Shown one piece after another: positions 40,421-50,269 of a stretch of 64,000 nucleotides of DNA. Where the stretch lies: assembly GCF_023276655.1 (NCBI RefSeq), contig NZ_JALGRK010000001.1:1361514-1425513 (forward strand), written 5' to 3'. Source of the DNA: Olsenella intestinalis. GTDB taxonomy: Bacteria; Actinomycetota; Coriobacteriia; Coriobacteriales; Atopobiaceae. How positions within the stretch are numbered: position 1 is the first letter of the stretch; each line of letters begins with the position of its first letter. Made by a program: the position numbers and the translations under genes. Under the pieces are notes generated by a model. The model was given only the letters and a program-made list of their open reading frames with translations. It ran no database searches and was not told where the DNA came from.

Positions 40421-43400
40421 ATGGTTGGCAGGACGCTCGCATATATCTTGAAACTTGTTGCCATTGCCGTCGTGCGGGCCATGGGGTTCCTTCGATCCGC
40501 TCTTCAGGCCCTCCTTGCGCTGTGGTCGAAGGCGGTCCGTCGCCTGGCTTCGCTTGCGCGTGACGTGCGCGTTAGTGCCGCGCGCCTTGTCGCCGGCGCC
40601 TTGCGTGGCTTCAACCCGCGTGCTCGCGCGTGCCTGAGCTGGGTGCTTGCGGTTGCCATGGTCTGCTCGATGCTGCACACGAGCGAGATCGCCCGCGCGC
40701 TCGACCTCGAGCCGGCGCCCGCGGCCCAGTCTCAGGAAGAGCCTGGGCAGGAGGCAGCGGCAGAGCCCGCCGCTGAGTCCGAGCCAGCCAGCGATGCGGC
40801 TGCCGCGCCTGCCGAGGTCCCCGGTGAGCAGGCCGCTCCGGCCGCCCAGCCCCTCGAGGGCCAGGCGCCGACGCAACCTGAGGCTGCCGAGGAACCCGCT
40901 CCCGCCCCTGCACAGGATCCGGTCGCAGCGCCCGTCGACGCTGCGGCGCAGGCGCAGGACGCGGCCGCCAAGGCCGCCGAGGAGGAGCGTGCGCGCAAGG
41001 AGGCCGAGGAGCGCGTCCGCGCCGAGCTGCAGGCTCGTCGTGACTCCTTCGAGGTCGCTCCCGAGGGTGTCGACGAGTCGCTTGCCGCCGGCAAGGACTT
41101 CTCGAGCCAGCGCCTCCTGATCTCGGGCGTCACCCGTGAGCAGCTCACGCCGGCGACGCGCGTCCTCTCGGAGCACAAGGGCCTCTTTCTCACCCAGTTC
41201 GACTCCGCGGACAAGGCCAAAAACGCCTACCTCTTCTACAAGGGCGCCCTCGGGGCGGCCCTCGTCGAGCCCGACGTCACCATCTCCGCCGCCGACGGGG
41301 CGCCCGGCGAATCCGCGGCCGCGCCCATGAGCGAGGACGAGAACCCGCTCGCCGACCTGCACCGGGAGATGTCCTCTGGCATGGGTGCCTCGGGCTACAC
41401 CGTGGCCCTTCTCGACACGGGCTACCTCGGCGAGGGCGTCGCGGACTCGGCGAGCATGCTCGGCGACTCCGCCGCGGACGACAACGGTCACGGCTCTTCT
41501 ATGGCCGCCTATCTGCGCGAGGCCGATGCCGATGCGCGCATCGTGTCGGTCAAGGTGCTCGACGCATCGGGCGTGGGCACGGTCTCGTCGGTCTACGCCG
41601 GCATCGAGTACGCGATCGCGGCGCACGTCGACGTCATCAACCTGTCGCTGTCCGCGTGGCGCACGGCCGAGAACGAGGTCGTGGCCACGGCCATCGCGGA
41701 CGCCGCGGCGCGCGGCATCATCGTGGTCGGCGCGGCCGGCAACAACGGCGTGGATGCCTCGCTCACCGTCCCCGGCGGCGTTGGGGAGGCGCTTGTGGCC
41801 GGCGCCTGCGACGAGTCGGGCGCGCGCATCGCGGGCTCGAACTATGGCTCGACGGTCGACGTCTTCGCAAAGGCGGGGTCGACCTCCGAGGCCGCCGCGC
41901 GCGTGAGCGGCTGGCTCTCCGCGAACGAGGTCGGCTCGGACTGGCAGGGGAGGGTTGCGTCCGCGGTTGCGGAGGGGGCCTTCTCTGAGGGTTCGGCGTT
42001 TGCGGCGAAGCCAGCCGGTCCCGCTGCCGGACAGGGCGGCCCGACCGATGGCCGTGCGGGCGAAGGCGGAGTTGAGGGCTCGCAGGGCCTTGCGCAGCGC
42101 GGAGGCGGTGCCGCCGCACTCCGTCGCGACCTCGAGTACGGCTTCAAGGCGGCTGCAGACAACCCGCACATACTGGTGACCGGAACGTGCGACATCAGAT
42201 ACAAGGGAAGCACGGACACGATTCCGATAAACACGGTCATTCCTTTTGCCAGCAACTACGCCAGCGGCCTCAAGAGAAGTGTTGCGGGCCGTGACTACTA
42301 CATCTACCTTACACGATCCTCGGAGGGCGCCCATCAGTTCTGCATCAAGATGAGCGGCACGGGTGATACTCTCTCATACAACGTGACCATCGATTACGTC
42401 GACATCGATGGCTCGGGCTTTGCCTTCACAAAGAGCGGATACGACGGGGTGACATCCGACGCGTTTCGCATTGCTTCCCTCGGAACCGTCGGCAAGTCGG
42501 GAACTGTCGCGTTTGATGGAAACGGCGGTTCCGGCAGCGGCCCGGGTATGACTGCGTACACCGCCGGGTATTCCAATCCTTATACCATGCCGGCCAACAC
42601 GTACACCGCGCCCGCGCACAAGCACTTCAAGGAATGGAACTCATCGAGCGATGGCACGGGCAAGGGCTACCAGCCTGGAGACAAGCCCAGCTTCACCTAC
42701 TACGCGCCGAAGTTCTACGCCATATGGGAAAACGATGCGTTCGGCGTCTCGCTCGACAAGAAGGGTGGCACGGGCGGCACTGACACGGTCTATGCGAAGA
42801 ACGCGGGGACGGACGCCGGCGTGTACCTCGATTTGGACCTCACGCAGAAGATGACCGCGAGTGCCAATCCCATCACGGTCCCGACGCGCAACTACACCGT
42901 CACCTACAACCAGAACTACGAAGGCGCCCCGGCCAGTCCCACGGCCACCTCGGCGGCCACGTTCGAGGGGTACTTCTCGCAGGAGAGCGAGGGGACCCAG
43001 TACATCGGGCAGTCCGGCTATATCGACGAGGCGACGTTCACCCCCACGACGTTTGCCGAGGCCTCGACGATCTTCGCGCAGTGGGGTGACGGCGCTGCCG
43101 TCACCCTCGCGTCCCCGACGCGCGAGGGCTATGCGTTCGCGGGCTGGTACAAGGACGCGGCCTGCGGCGATGCCGACAAGGTCGGCGACGCCGGCGCAAG
43201 CTACACGCCGACCACGGACACCGAGCTCTTCGCGAAGTGGACGCCCAACACCTACAACGTCTCCTACGCCAGAAACGACAGCGCGGAGCAGCCGGCCGTG
43301 GGCGATCTACCGACCGCGCCCGCCACGGCGACCTTCGACCAGGACTTCGTGGCGCCCGCGTGCGCCCTCAAGCGCGTGACCTTTGGGTTTGCGGGCTGGA

Positions 43401-46400
43401 ACACGTCGGCTGACGGGTCCGGCCATGCGTTCGCGCCGGGCACGCCGGCCACATGGGCGGACGCCGCCGACACCACGCTCTATGCCCAGTGGCGTCCCGC
43501 CAGCTACATCCTCGCCTTCGAGGGCCTCGAGGGCGCCACGCACGGCGATCTGCCCACGTCGGCCGAGTACGGCACGACCTTCTCGGTGGCCAACCCCACC
43601 CACGAGGGGTGCGACTTCGCCGGCTGGCAGATCAGCGGCATGGACGAGGGCGTCACCCACTACTACGGCGACGGCGAGCCCACGCAGACGACCACGGCCG
43701 CAAGCCTCGGGCCCACGTTCGCCACCGCGTTCAAGAGCCTCTCGGGAACCGACGCGGCCACGGTCACCTTCACGGCGACGTGGACGCCGCGCGCTTACCA
43801 CGCGCATCTCGACCCCGGCCTCGTGGCCGACGTCTCGCAGGGCACGCCCGACGTCTTCTGGGACTATGGCGTCGCCTCCTACTTCTCGGACTCCACCCAC
43901 GGGGCGACGCTCGCAAGCGTGCGCGCGCCTCAGGCCACCGGCTACACCTTCCGGGGTTACTTTACGGAGTCCGCTGGTGCGGGAACCCGCTACGTCAATG
44001 GGGATGGGTCCTTCGTCGCGGCTAGTGACGTAGACGTGCCGCTTTATAAGACCGTTGGCGAGGATGTGACCCTCTACGCGTATTGGACCCCCAATGTGTC
44101 CCAGGTCACACTCGATGGATGTGGTGGGACGGGTGGTCCAGATGCTCTTTGGGCCAAGTATGGCTTCGGCGTCTATTCCGACAGTGCCTGCGTGAGCGAG
44201 GTCTCCCTTTCTGGCATCACGCCGCCCACCTACGACCGTCGCGAATTCGGTGGCTACTACACGCAGCGCGACGGAGGCGGCACGCAGATGATCGATGCGA
44301 GTGGCCACCTTACGACGGCGTTCACGAGCACCGCGGTTCCCTTCGACCTCACGCTCTTCGCCAAGTGGACGCCTGACGTCTACGAGCTCTCGCTTGACGG
44401 CAATGGAGCCACGGGACCGAGCGACCAGCAGCAGGCGGACGGTTACACGACGCGCGTCTTCGAGCAGTACGGCGTGGGCTACTTCGCCGAAGGGGATGCG
44501 GCGGAAAAGACCGTCTCTTCTCGCCTCGCTCGCGTCGTCGTGCCCGAGCGGACCTATGCCGTCACCTTTGCGGACGGCTCGTCTGAGCAGACCCGCACCT
44601 CCGCCTATGAGTTCGGAGGCTACTTCAGCGGCAGAGACGGATCCGGCACCCAGCTGGTCGACGCGACAGGCACCTTCGTCTCGGCTGACGGCACCGCCGC
44701 CAGTGCGAGCGGCTCTTACTACGCGAGCTGGCGTGGCGGCAGCGTGAGCGCGCCGATCCCCGCTTCGCGCGATGCCGAGACCTTCGTCGGCTGGAGGAGC
44801 GGCTCTACGCTATACCAGCCTGGTGACACGATCACGCCCACAAGCGACCTCAGGCTCGAGGCCCAGTGGGAGAGCGCGGTCTTCCAGGTCGCCCTTGACG
44901 GCGGCGACGGGGCTCAGCCCAATACGGGCACCGAGAGGCTCTTCGCGCGTTACGGCGACGACGTCTACACCGGCAGGACCGACGGCGCCACGCCCACCTA
45001 TACTGGGGCGATGATCGCCGACGGCGCGCGTCTCGTCGCGCCCGATGCCAAGTCCCGCACGGTGACCTTTGCGCTGCAGGATCCCTCCGACACCACGTCG
45101 CCCACGATGTCGGAGCCGACCCAGGTGAGCGTGCCGCTCGACTTCGAGGGCTACTTCACCTCGCCCACGGGAGGCATCAAGGCCATCGACGCGAGTGGTG
45201 CGGTGACCTCCGAGATCTCGGCGACGACGTTCAAGTCGGACACCACGCTTCACGCCCGTTGGACGCCGGGCTCCATCGAGCTTCCCACCCCAACGTGCGC
45301 TGGCTATACCTTTGCGGGATGGTCTGAGTCGCCTGGCGTCGACGGAACGGGCTTCAAGGGCACCTACACTGCCTCTGACGACGTCACGCTCTACGCCAAG
45401 TGGGCGCCGAACGGCTCGCGCTCCTTCCAGGTCCGCTTCGAGGGCGTCGAGGGGCTCAGCGTCAGCTACCTCTCCACGCTTCCCTCCACGGTCTATGTCG
45501 ATGGCTCGGAGAGCTCGCTCGAGGTCGCAAACCCCTCGCGCGTCGGCGGGCGCTTCGACGGCTGGGTCATCACCGGCATGACGGCAGGGCTCACCCACGA
45601 GCTCTGGTCTAAGCGCGTCCTCAGCAACGGGCAGGTCCAGTACGACGTCGAGCGCTGCGAGGGCACCACGTTCGGCAACGACGACGAGGGCGAGGCCGGC
45701 CTCACGATCGCCACGAAGGCCGTCGAGTTCAGAAACCTCCATGACGGTTCGGGCTCGGGTGACGCAAACACCGTCACGTTCACGGCCCTCTGGAGCGAGA
45801 CCGACGTGCCCCTCACCCTCGATGGTCAGGGCGCGACCACCGAGGCGACGCCGGCCGTGCTCTATGAGGCCTACGACGACGGCTCGAGCTACGTCGAGCC
45901 GCCCGATGTCGACCCCATGCCCGACGAGGACCCCGAGGGCGAGGTCGTTCCTCCCGACGAGGGCAACTTCGGCATCTTCCTCGACTCGGCCTTCGGCAAG
46001 CGCATGACGACCGACAAGAACCCCATCGGCATTCCCGAGCGCGTCGCGCGCGTCACCTATCGTGCCAACGACGGCACCGGAGACGCCGGCCAGGGAGCCG
46101 TGCTCGAGGTCGCGAATCGCACGTTCCAGTTCACGGGCTTCTACAGCCTGACGGGCGGATCCGGCCACCAGGTCATCGACCCCCAGGGCTACGTGACGGC
46201 TGGGTTCGTCGACGGAAAGGCCTTCAGCGAGGCGACAACGCTCTATGCCGGCTGGTCGGGCGAGGAGTTCGTCGTCCGCGAGGCCCCGGAGAAGGAGGGC
46301 CTTACGTTCATCGGCTGGAACACCAAGCCCGACGGGACCGGTGACTCCTACCAGCCGGGAGACGCACTCGACGCCGCGTCAGACCTCTCGCTCTTCGCCC

Positions 46401-49400
46401 AGTGGACGCCCGCGGTCTTCGCGATCGCCCTTGACGCCGGAGAGGCTACCACGCCTGGCACCCCGGTCATCTATCAGAAGTACGCAACTGGGCTCTTCTC
46501 GGCAGCCTCGTGCGAGGACGCCGAGCGCCTCGGCTCGCTTCCGCAGGTCCCCGTGCGCACCTACGAGGTTACCCTTGATGCCAACGACGGCTCCGGCGCC
46601 ACGCGCTCGCTTACGCCTACTTGGGAGTTCGCGGGCTACTTCACCGAACCAGGTGGGGTGGGGGAGAAGGTCATCGGCGACCGTGGCGCGTTCTCCAGCG
46701 CCCTTGCGGCGGCGAACTTCTTTACCGCAAACGCGACGCTTCACGCGCAGTGGGTCGGCGCCGACGTGACGCTGCCCGGGCCCGAGGCCTTCGCGCGCAC
46801 GGGCTACACGCTCGTGGGCTGGAGCGAGGTGGCGGACGGTTCCGGCGATCTGCTGGCACCCGGGTCGACCGTGGACAAGGGCGTAAGGCTCTTCGCGCAG
46901 TGGGAGCCGAACGTCTATGAGGTGGCGCTCGAGGCCGCAGGTGCCGAGGGCGCCCGCACCGAGGGGCTTTTCGCGCGCTATGGCGACGGCGTCTACACCA
47001 CGAGGGGCGGAACCGCCTCCGAACCCACCTTCGAGGGGAACCTGATTGCCGGCGCTACCCTGGCCATTCCGCAGAAGCCTGCGATGAGCGCGTCTTATGA
47101 CGCGGCGGGTGGCTCAGTCTCGCCGACCGATGAGCAGAGGTCGGCGCGTCCGGCCTTTCTCGGCTACTTCACTGCCGAGGCTGGTGGTGAGAAGATGGTC
47201 GGGGCCGACGGCTCGGCCGCCCCATCGCTCTCCGCGACAACGTTCCTCGCGCCAGCCAGCCTCTACGCCCAGTGGGGCGCCGCCACGGTCGAGCTGCCGA
47301 CTCCTTCTTGGGACAACCACACGTTCCTTGGTTGGACTGCCACCGATGGCGCGGGGCAGGTTCTCGCGAGCGGCCTCACCGGAACGTATGCGCTGCCCGG
47401 CGACGTGACGCTCACGGCTGCATGGGTGGAAGGCGACAAGCCAACCTACGCGATCGCCTATCCCGCCTTTGACGGTGTGAGCGGTGTCCCGGCGGCCTTC
47501 GCGGCCCCGACCGTGGCCGCCCGCGACGAGTCCGTCACCATCCCCAACCCCGTGATGGACCACTTCGTCTTCGAGGGCTGGCAGGTCAACGGGGCCGGCG
47601 AGCTCACACGCGACACCACCTTCACCAACCTTGCGGCGGCGGGGGATACTGCGACGCTCGTTGCGCACTGGTCCGCCGAGACCTACCCCGTCACGCTCTC
47701 GACGACCGATGCCTCGGGCGCGCAGACCGCGACGACACCCGGCACGACGCAGGTCTTCGAGCGCTATAGCGCCGGAATGTATCTCGACGCCTCGTGCGCT
47801 CCCGAGTCGAAGATGACCTCCACGGCAAACAAGGTTCAGCCCCCCGAGCGCGTCTTTACCGTTAGCTATGACGTGAACGCGGGTGCTGGCTCGGGCATCG
47901 TTGCGCCCGACGCGCAGCCCGCCACCTCCGCCTTCGAGGGCTTCTACTCGGCGCGCGACGGCGGCTCGCAGGTCATCGCGCCTGACGGGTCCGTCTCGGC
48001 TTCGGCTCAGGGCGGCACCCTCTTCACCAACGCCTCCGAGGCCTATGTCAGGTGGACGCCCGCGTCGGTGACGATCGCGGCGCAGCCCGTCGATGACTCT
48101 GGCCAGCCGCGCGAGGGTTACGTCTTCCTCGGTTGGAACACGGCCGCCGACGGAAGCGGCACGTCCTTCTCGGCTGGCGACGCGCTCGTGCCAAGTGCCA
48201 ACGTGACGCTGTATGCGCAGTGGAGCGTCATAACCTACCCCGTCTCCTACAACGCCAACGGCGGTGTTGGCGGTCCCGCCCAGCAGGACAAGATGCATGG
48301 GGTCGACCTCACGCTCTCGGGCGAGACGCCGACTCACGACGATGAGCTCATCGCGGGCTACCGCGTCAGGCTCGACCCGCGCGAGGGCACGCTGGACGGT
48401 CCCGATACGCTGGTTGCCAACAGGATCCGCTCCGTTTCCTTCGACAGCTGGAACACCGAGGCAGACGGATCGGGCCTAACGGAGTTCACCCCTTCCGGCA
48501 CCTACTCTGATGACGCGCCGCTCACGCTGTTCGCAAAGTGGACCTATGGTGCGGAGACCCTCGGCTCGGTCACGCTTCCCGCGCCGACGCGCGCCGGATA
48601 CGAGTTCGCCGGCTGGAGCGACGAGAACCCCTATGCGGGCGACCTCGCGTACCTCTCCGAGGTGATCGACGAGGCCCAGGCCGCGCTCGACGCGCACGAT
48701 AGCGCCGAGGACCGCGCGGCCACCGAGCACGAGCGCCCCGCGCTCGAGGACGCGCTCGCCACGGCACGCGACGTCGTTTCGCGCCAGTCCACCTCGCAGT
48801 CCGAGATCGACGAGGCGACGCAGGGCCTCCTCGTCGCCCTGTGGTCCTTCAACGATCGCTTCGCCCCCGAGGATGACCTTGACGGGCAGTCGGATGCCCC
48901 TGCGGGCTCTGTGCGCCAGCACCTCTCCGTTCAGGCGACCTGGCCCGCGGGAGGGGAGTACGTGCCGACGGGCGACGTCACCCTCTTTGCCACGTGGGTG
49001 CCGAGTCCCTATGCCTTTACCCTTGGCTCCGCCTCGGGCGTCGACACCACCGGATCGAGTGCCACGGGCTCCTATCGACACGGCGGCGGCATGCGCGTCG
49101 TGGCGAAGGTTGCCGAGGGCTGGGTCTGGCAGGGTTGGAAGTCGTCCGACACGACGCTGCTGGCGGACAGCCTCGACCAGGAGTACGACTTCCCGATGCC
49201 CATGGGTGACGTCACCCTCACGCCCGTCGTGACGCCCGCGGCCGACGAGGACATAACCTTCGACATGAGGGCCTTCGACTTCCAGCTTTCGCTCTCCGAG
49301 GCGTCGGGCGTCTCCGAGGAACGCGTGCTCCATCTCGCCGGCGCTTGCGCCACCAACGTCAGGGGCGAGGAGGTGCCCTTCACCTGCGACACGAGCGCCA

Positions 49401-50263
49401 TTGAGGCGCGCAAGGGCGACTACCCGGTGACGTTCACCACCTCTCGCGGCACGACGACAACCGTCACCTGCTCGGTCATGGACGCCGTCTCGCTCGACGA
49501 CGAGACGGACAACGTCATCTGCGCAGACGACGTCCTCTGCCTCACGACCTCCGAGGTGGTCGAGTACGAGCGCGAGGGGCTGGACCAGCGCCTCATCGAG
49601 CGCGTCCATGCGCGCGCCCGCAACGTCTGGAGCGGCGAGGCGCTGCCCGTCAGCGTCACCGACCGTGGTGGCCTGTGCGCCGAGAAGGGCGTCTATCCCG
49701 TCACCTTCCACGCCAACCCCTCGGCCACGATCGACTGCGTCGTCTGTGATGCGGGCGCGGTGTCCGAGGAGACGGGCACGGCCATCTACGGCAACCACTT
49801 CGACATTTCGTCGGCCGACGTCGCGCCGCTGCTTACGGGTGACGGCAGGGCGTTTGCGAAGCTGCTCGCGCTCGCGGGCGTCCGCGCGGTCGATGCCAAC
49901 GGGAACTCCGTGGCGCCCATGGGCGTGAACGTCGGGGCGCTCGCTCCGATGCGCGGCACCTATGACATCGTGTTCTACACGGAGGACGGCACCTTCGTGG
50001 TGGTCCAGGCCAACGTCGACGGCGGAGGTCGTCGCTACCGTGCGGCGATCAGCCTCGCCACGCGTGGCGGCCGCGGCGAGGAAGGGCTCGGCGATGGCTC
50101 GGTCCTCGTGTACGCGGACGGTTCTCGTCGCATGGCGCGCGGGACCCTCGCGAAGACCGGTGACGCCACGCAGTCCGTGCAGGTCGTCCTTCTCGGGCTG
50201 GCCACGCTCTCGATCTGGGCAGGTTGTCGCCGCCGCCGCGGCGATGCCCGACAGGGGAGGTAG
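40421..50263 (+). CDS. Giant (3280 aa) secreted subtilase-domain protein with many InlB-B/Flg_new-type repeats, a FIVAR-like insert and a sortase-like C-terminus
   Basis: ALLDTG / DNGHGSSMA / AAGNNG / TSEAAARVSG subtilase motifs; recurring GYxFxGWxxxxDGxG...LYAQW repeats; C-terminal LAKTGD + hydrophobic segment + CRRRR; RBS gggggag before ATG. Confidence 0.9.
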   Translation: MVGRTLAYILKLVAIAVVRAMGFLRSALQALLALWSKAVRRLASLARDVRVSAARLVAGALRGFNPRARACLSWVLAVAMVCSMLHTSEIARALDLEPAPAAQSQEEPGQEAAAEPAAESEPASDAAAAPAEVPGEQAAPAAQPLEGQAPTQPEAAEEPAPAPAQDPVAAPVDAAAQAQDAAAKAAEEERARKEAEERVRAELQARRDSFEVAPEGVDESLAAGKDFSSQRLLISGVTREQLTPATRVLSEHKGLFLTQFDSADKAKNAYLFYKGALGAALVEPDVTISAADGAPGESAAAPMSEDENPLADLHREMSSGMGASGYTVALLDTGYLGEGVADSASMLGDSAADDNGHGSSMAAYLREADADARIVSVKVLDASGVGTVSSVYAGIEYAIAAHVDVINLSLSAWRTAENEVVATAIADAAARGIIVVGAAGNNGVDASLTVPGGVGEALVAGACDESGARIAGSNYGSTVDVFAKAGSTSEAAARVSGWLSANEVGSDWQGRVASAVAEGAFSEGSAFAAKPAGPAAGQGGPTDGRAGEGGVEGSQGLAQRGGGAAALRRDLEYGFKAAADNPHILVTGTCDIRYKGSTDTIPINTVIPFASNYASGLKRSVAGRDYYIYLTRSSEGAHQFCIKMSGTGDTLSYNVTIDYVDIDGSGFAFTKSGYDGVTSDAFRIASLGTVGKSGTVAFDGNGGSGSGPGMTAYTAGYSNPYTMPANTYTAPAHKHFKEWNSSSDGTGKGYQPGDKPSFTYYAPKFYAIWENDAFGVSLDKKGGTGGTDTVYAKNAGTDAGVYLDLDLTQKMTASANPITVPTRNYTVTYNQNYEGAPASPTATSAATFEGYFSQESEGTQYIGQSGYIDEATFTPTTFAEASTIFAQWGDGAAVTLASPTREGYAFAGWYKDAACGDADKVGDAGASYTPTTDTELFAKWTPNTYNVSYARNDSAEQPAVGDLPTAPATATFDQDFVAPACALKRVTFGFAGWNTSADGSGHAFAPGTPATWADAADTTLYAQWRPASYILAFEGLEGATHGDLPTSAEYGTTFSVANPTHEGCDFAGWQISGMDEGVTHYYGDGEPTQTTTAASLGPTFATAFKSLSGTDAATVTFTATWTPRAYHAHLDPGLVADVSQGTPDVFWDYGVASYFSDSTHGATLASVRAPQATGYTFRGYFTESAGAGTRYVNGDGSFVAASDVDVPLYKTVGEDVTLYAYWTPNVSQVTLDGCGGTGGPDALWAKYGFGVYSDSACVSEVSLSGITPPTYDRREFGGYYTQRDGGGTQMIDASGHLTTAFTSTAVPFDLTLFAKWTPDVYELSLDGNGATGPSDQQQADGYTTRVFEQYGVGYFAEGDAAEKTVSSRLARVVVPERTYAVTFADGSSEQTRTSAYEFGGYFSGRDGSGTQLVDATGTFVSADGTAASASGSYYASWRGGSVSAPIPASRDAETFVGWRSGSTLYQPGDTITPTSDLRLEAQWESAVFQVALDGGDGAQPNTGTERLFARYGDDVYTGRTDGATPTYTGAMIADGARLVAPDAKSRTVTFALQDPSDTTSPTMSEPTQVSVPLDFEGYFTSPTGGIKAIDASGAVTSEISATTFKSDTTLHARWTPGSIELPTPTCAGYTFAGWSESPGVDGTGFKGTYTASDDVTLYAKWAPNGSRSFQVRFEGVEGLSVSYLSTLPSTVYVDGSESSLEVANPSRVGGRFDGWVITGMTAGLTHELWSKRVLSNGQVQYDVERCEGTTFGNDDEGEAGLTIATKAVEFRNLHDGSGSGDANTVTFTALWSETDVPLTLDGQGATTEATPAVLYEAYDDGSSYVEPPDVDPMPDEDPEGEVVPPDEGNFGIFLDSAFGKRMTTDKNPIGIPERVARVTYRANDGTGDAGQGAVLEVANRTFQFTGFYSLTGGSGHQVIDPQGYVTAGFVDGKAFSEATTLYAGWSGEEFVVREAPEKEGLTFIGWNTKPDGTGDSYQPGDALDAASDLSLFAQWTPAVFAIALDAGEATTPGTPVIYQKYATGLFSAASCEDAERLGSLPQVPVRTYEVTLDANDGSGATRSLTPTWEFAGYFTEPGGVGEKVIGDRGAFSSALAAANFFTANATLHAQWVGADVTLPGPEAFARTGYTLVGWSEVADGSGDLLAPGSTVDKGVRLFAQWEPNVYEVALEAAGAEGARTEGLFARYGDGVYTTRGGTASEPTFEGNLIAGATLAIPQKPAMSASYDAAGGSVSPTDEQRSARPAFLGYFTAEAGGEKMVGADGSAAPSLSATTFLAPASLYAQWGAATVELPTPSWDNHTFLGWTATDGAGQVLASGLTGTYALPGDVTLTAAWVEGDKPTYAIAYPAFDGVSGVPAAFAAPTVAARDESVTIPNPVMDHFVFEGWQVNGAGELTRDTTFTNLAAAGDTATLVAHWSAETYPVTLSTTDASGAQTATTPGTTQVFERYSAGMYLDASCAPESKMTSTANKVQPPERVFTVSYDVNAGAGSGIVAPDAQPATSAFEGFYSARDGGSQVIAPDGSVSASAQGGTLFTNASEAYVRWTPASVTIAAQPVDDSGQPREGYVFLGWNTAADGSGTSFSAGDALVPSANVTLYAQWSVITYPVSYNANGGVGGPAQQDKMHGVDLTLSGETPTHDDELIAGYRVRLDPREGTLDGPDTLVANRIRSVSFDSWNTEADGSGLTEFTPSGTYSDDAPLTLFAKWTYGAETLGSVTLPAPTRAGYEFAGWSDENPYAGDLAYLSEVIDEAQAALDAHDSAEDRAATEHERPALEDALATARDVVSRQSTSQSEIDEATQGLLVALWSFNDRFAPEDDLDGQSDAPAGSVRQHLSVQATWPAGGEYVPTGDVTLFATWVPSPYAFTLGSASGVDTTGSSATGSYRHGGGMRVVAKVAEGWVWQGWKSSDTTLLADSLDQEYDFPMPMGDVTLTPVVTPAADEDITFDMRAFDFQLSLSEASGVSEERVLHLAGACATNVRGEEVPFTCDTSAIEARKGDYPVTFTTSRGTTTTVTCSVMDAVSLDDETDNVICADDVLCLTTSEVVEYEREGLDQRLIERVHARARNVWSGEALPVSVTDRGGLCAEKGVYPVTFHANPSATIDCVVCDAGAVSEETGTAIYGNHFDISSADVAPLLTGDGRAFAKLLALAGVRAVDANGNSVAPMGVNVGALAPMRGTYDIVFYTEDGTFVVVQANVDGGGRRYRAAISLATRGGRGEEGLGDGSVLVYADGSRRMARGTLAKTGDATQSVQVVLLGLATLSIWAGCRRRRGDARQGR
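41380..41920 (+). other. Peptidase S8 (subtilase) domain within the giant protein
   Basis: Asp in ALLDTG, His in DDNGHGSS, Asn in AAGNNG, Ser in STSEAAARVSG occur in canonical order. Confidence 0.8.
48655..48865 (+). other. FIVAR-like helical insert inside an InlB-type repeat
   Basis: LSEVIDEAQAALDAHDSAEDRAATEHERPALEDALATARDVVSRQSTSQSEIDEATQGLLVALWSF. Confidence 0.65.
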
Positions 50264-50269
50264 CGAGAA

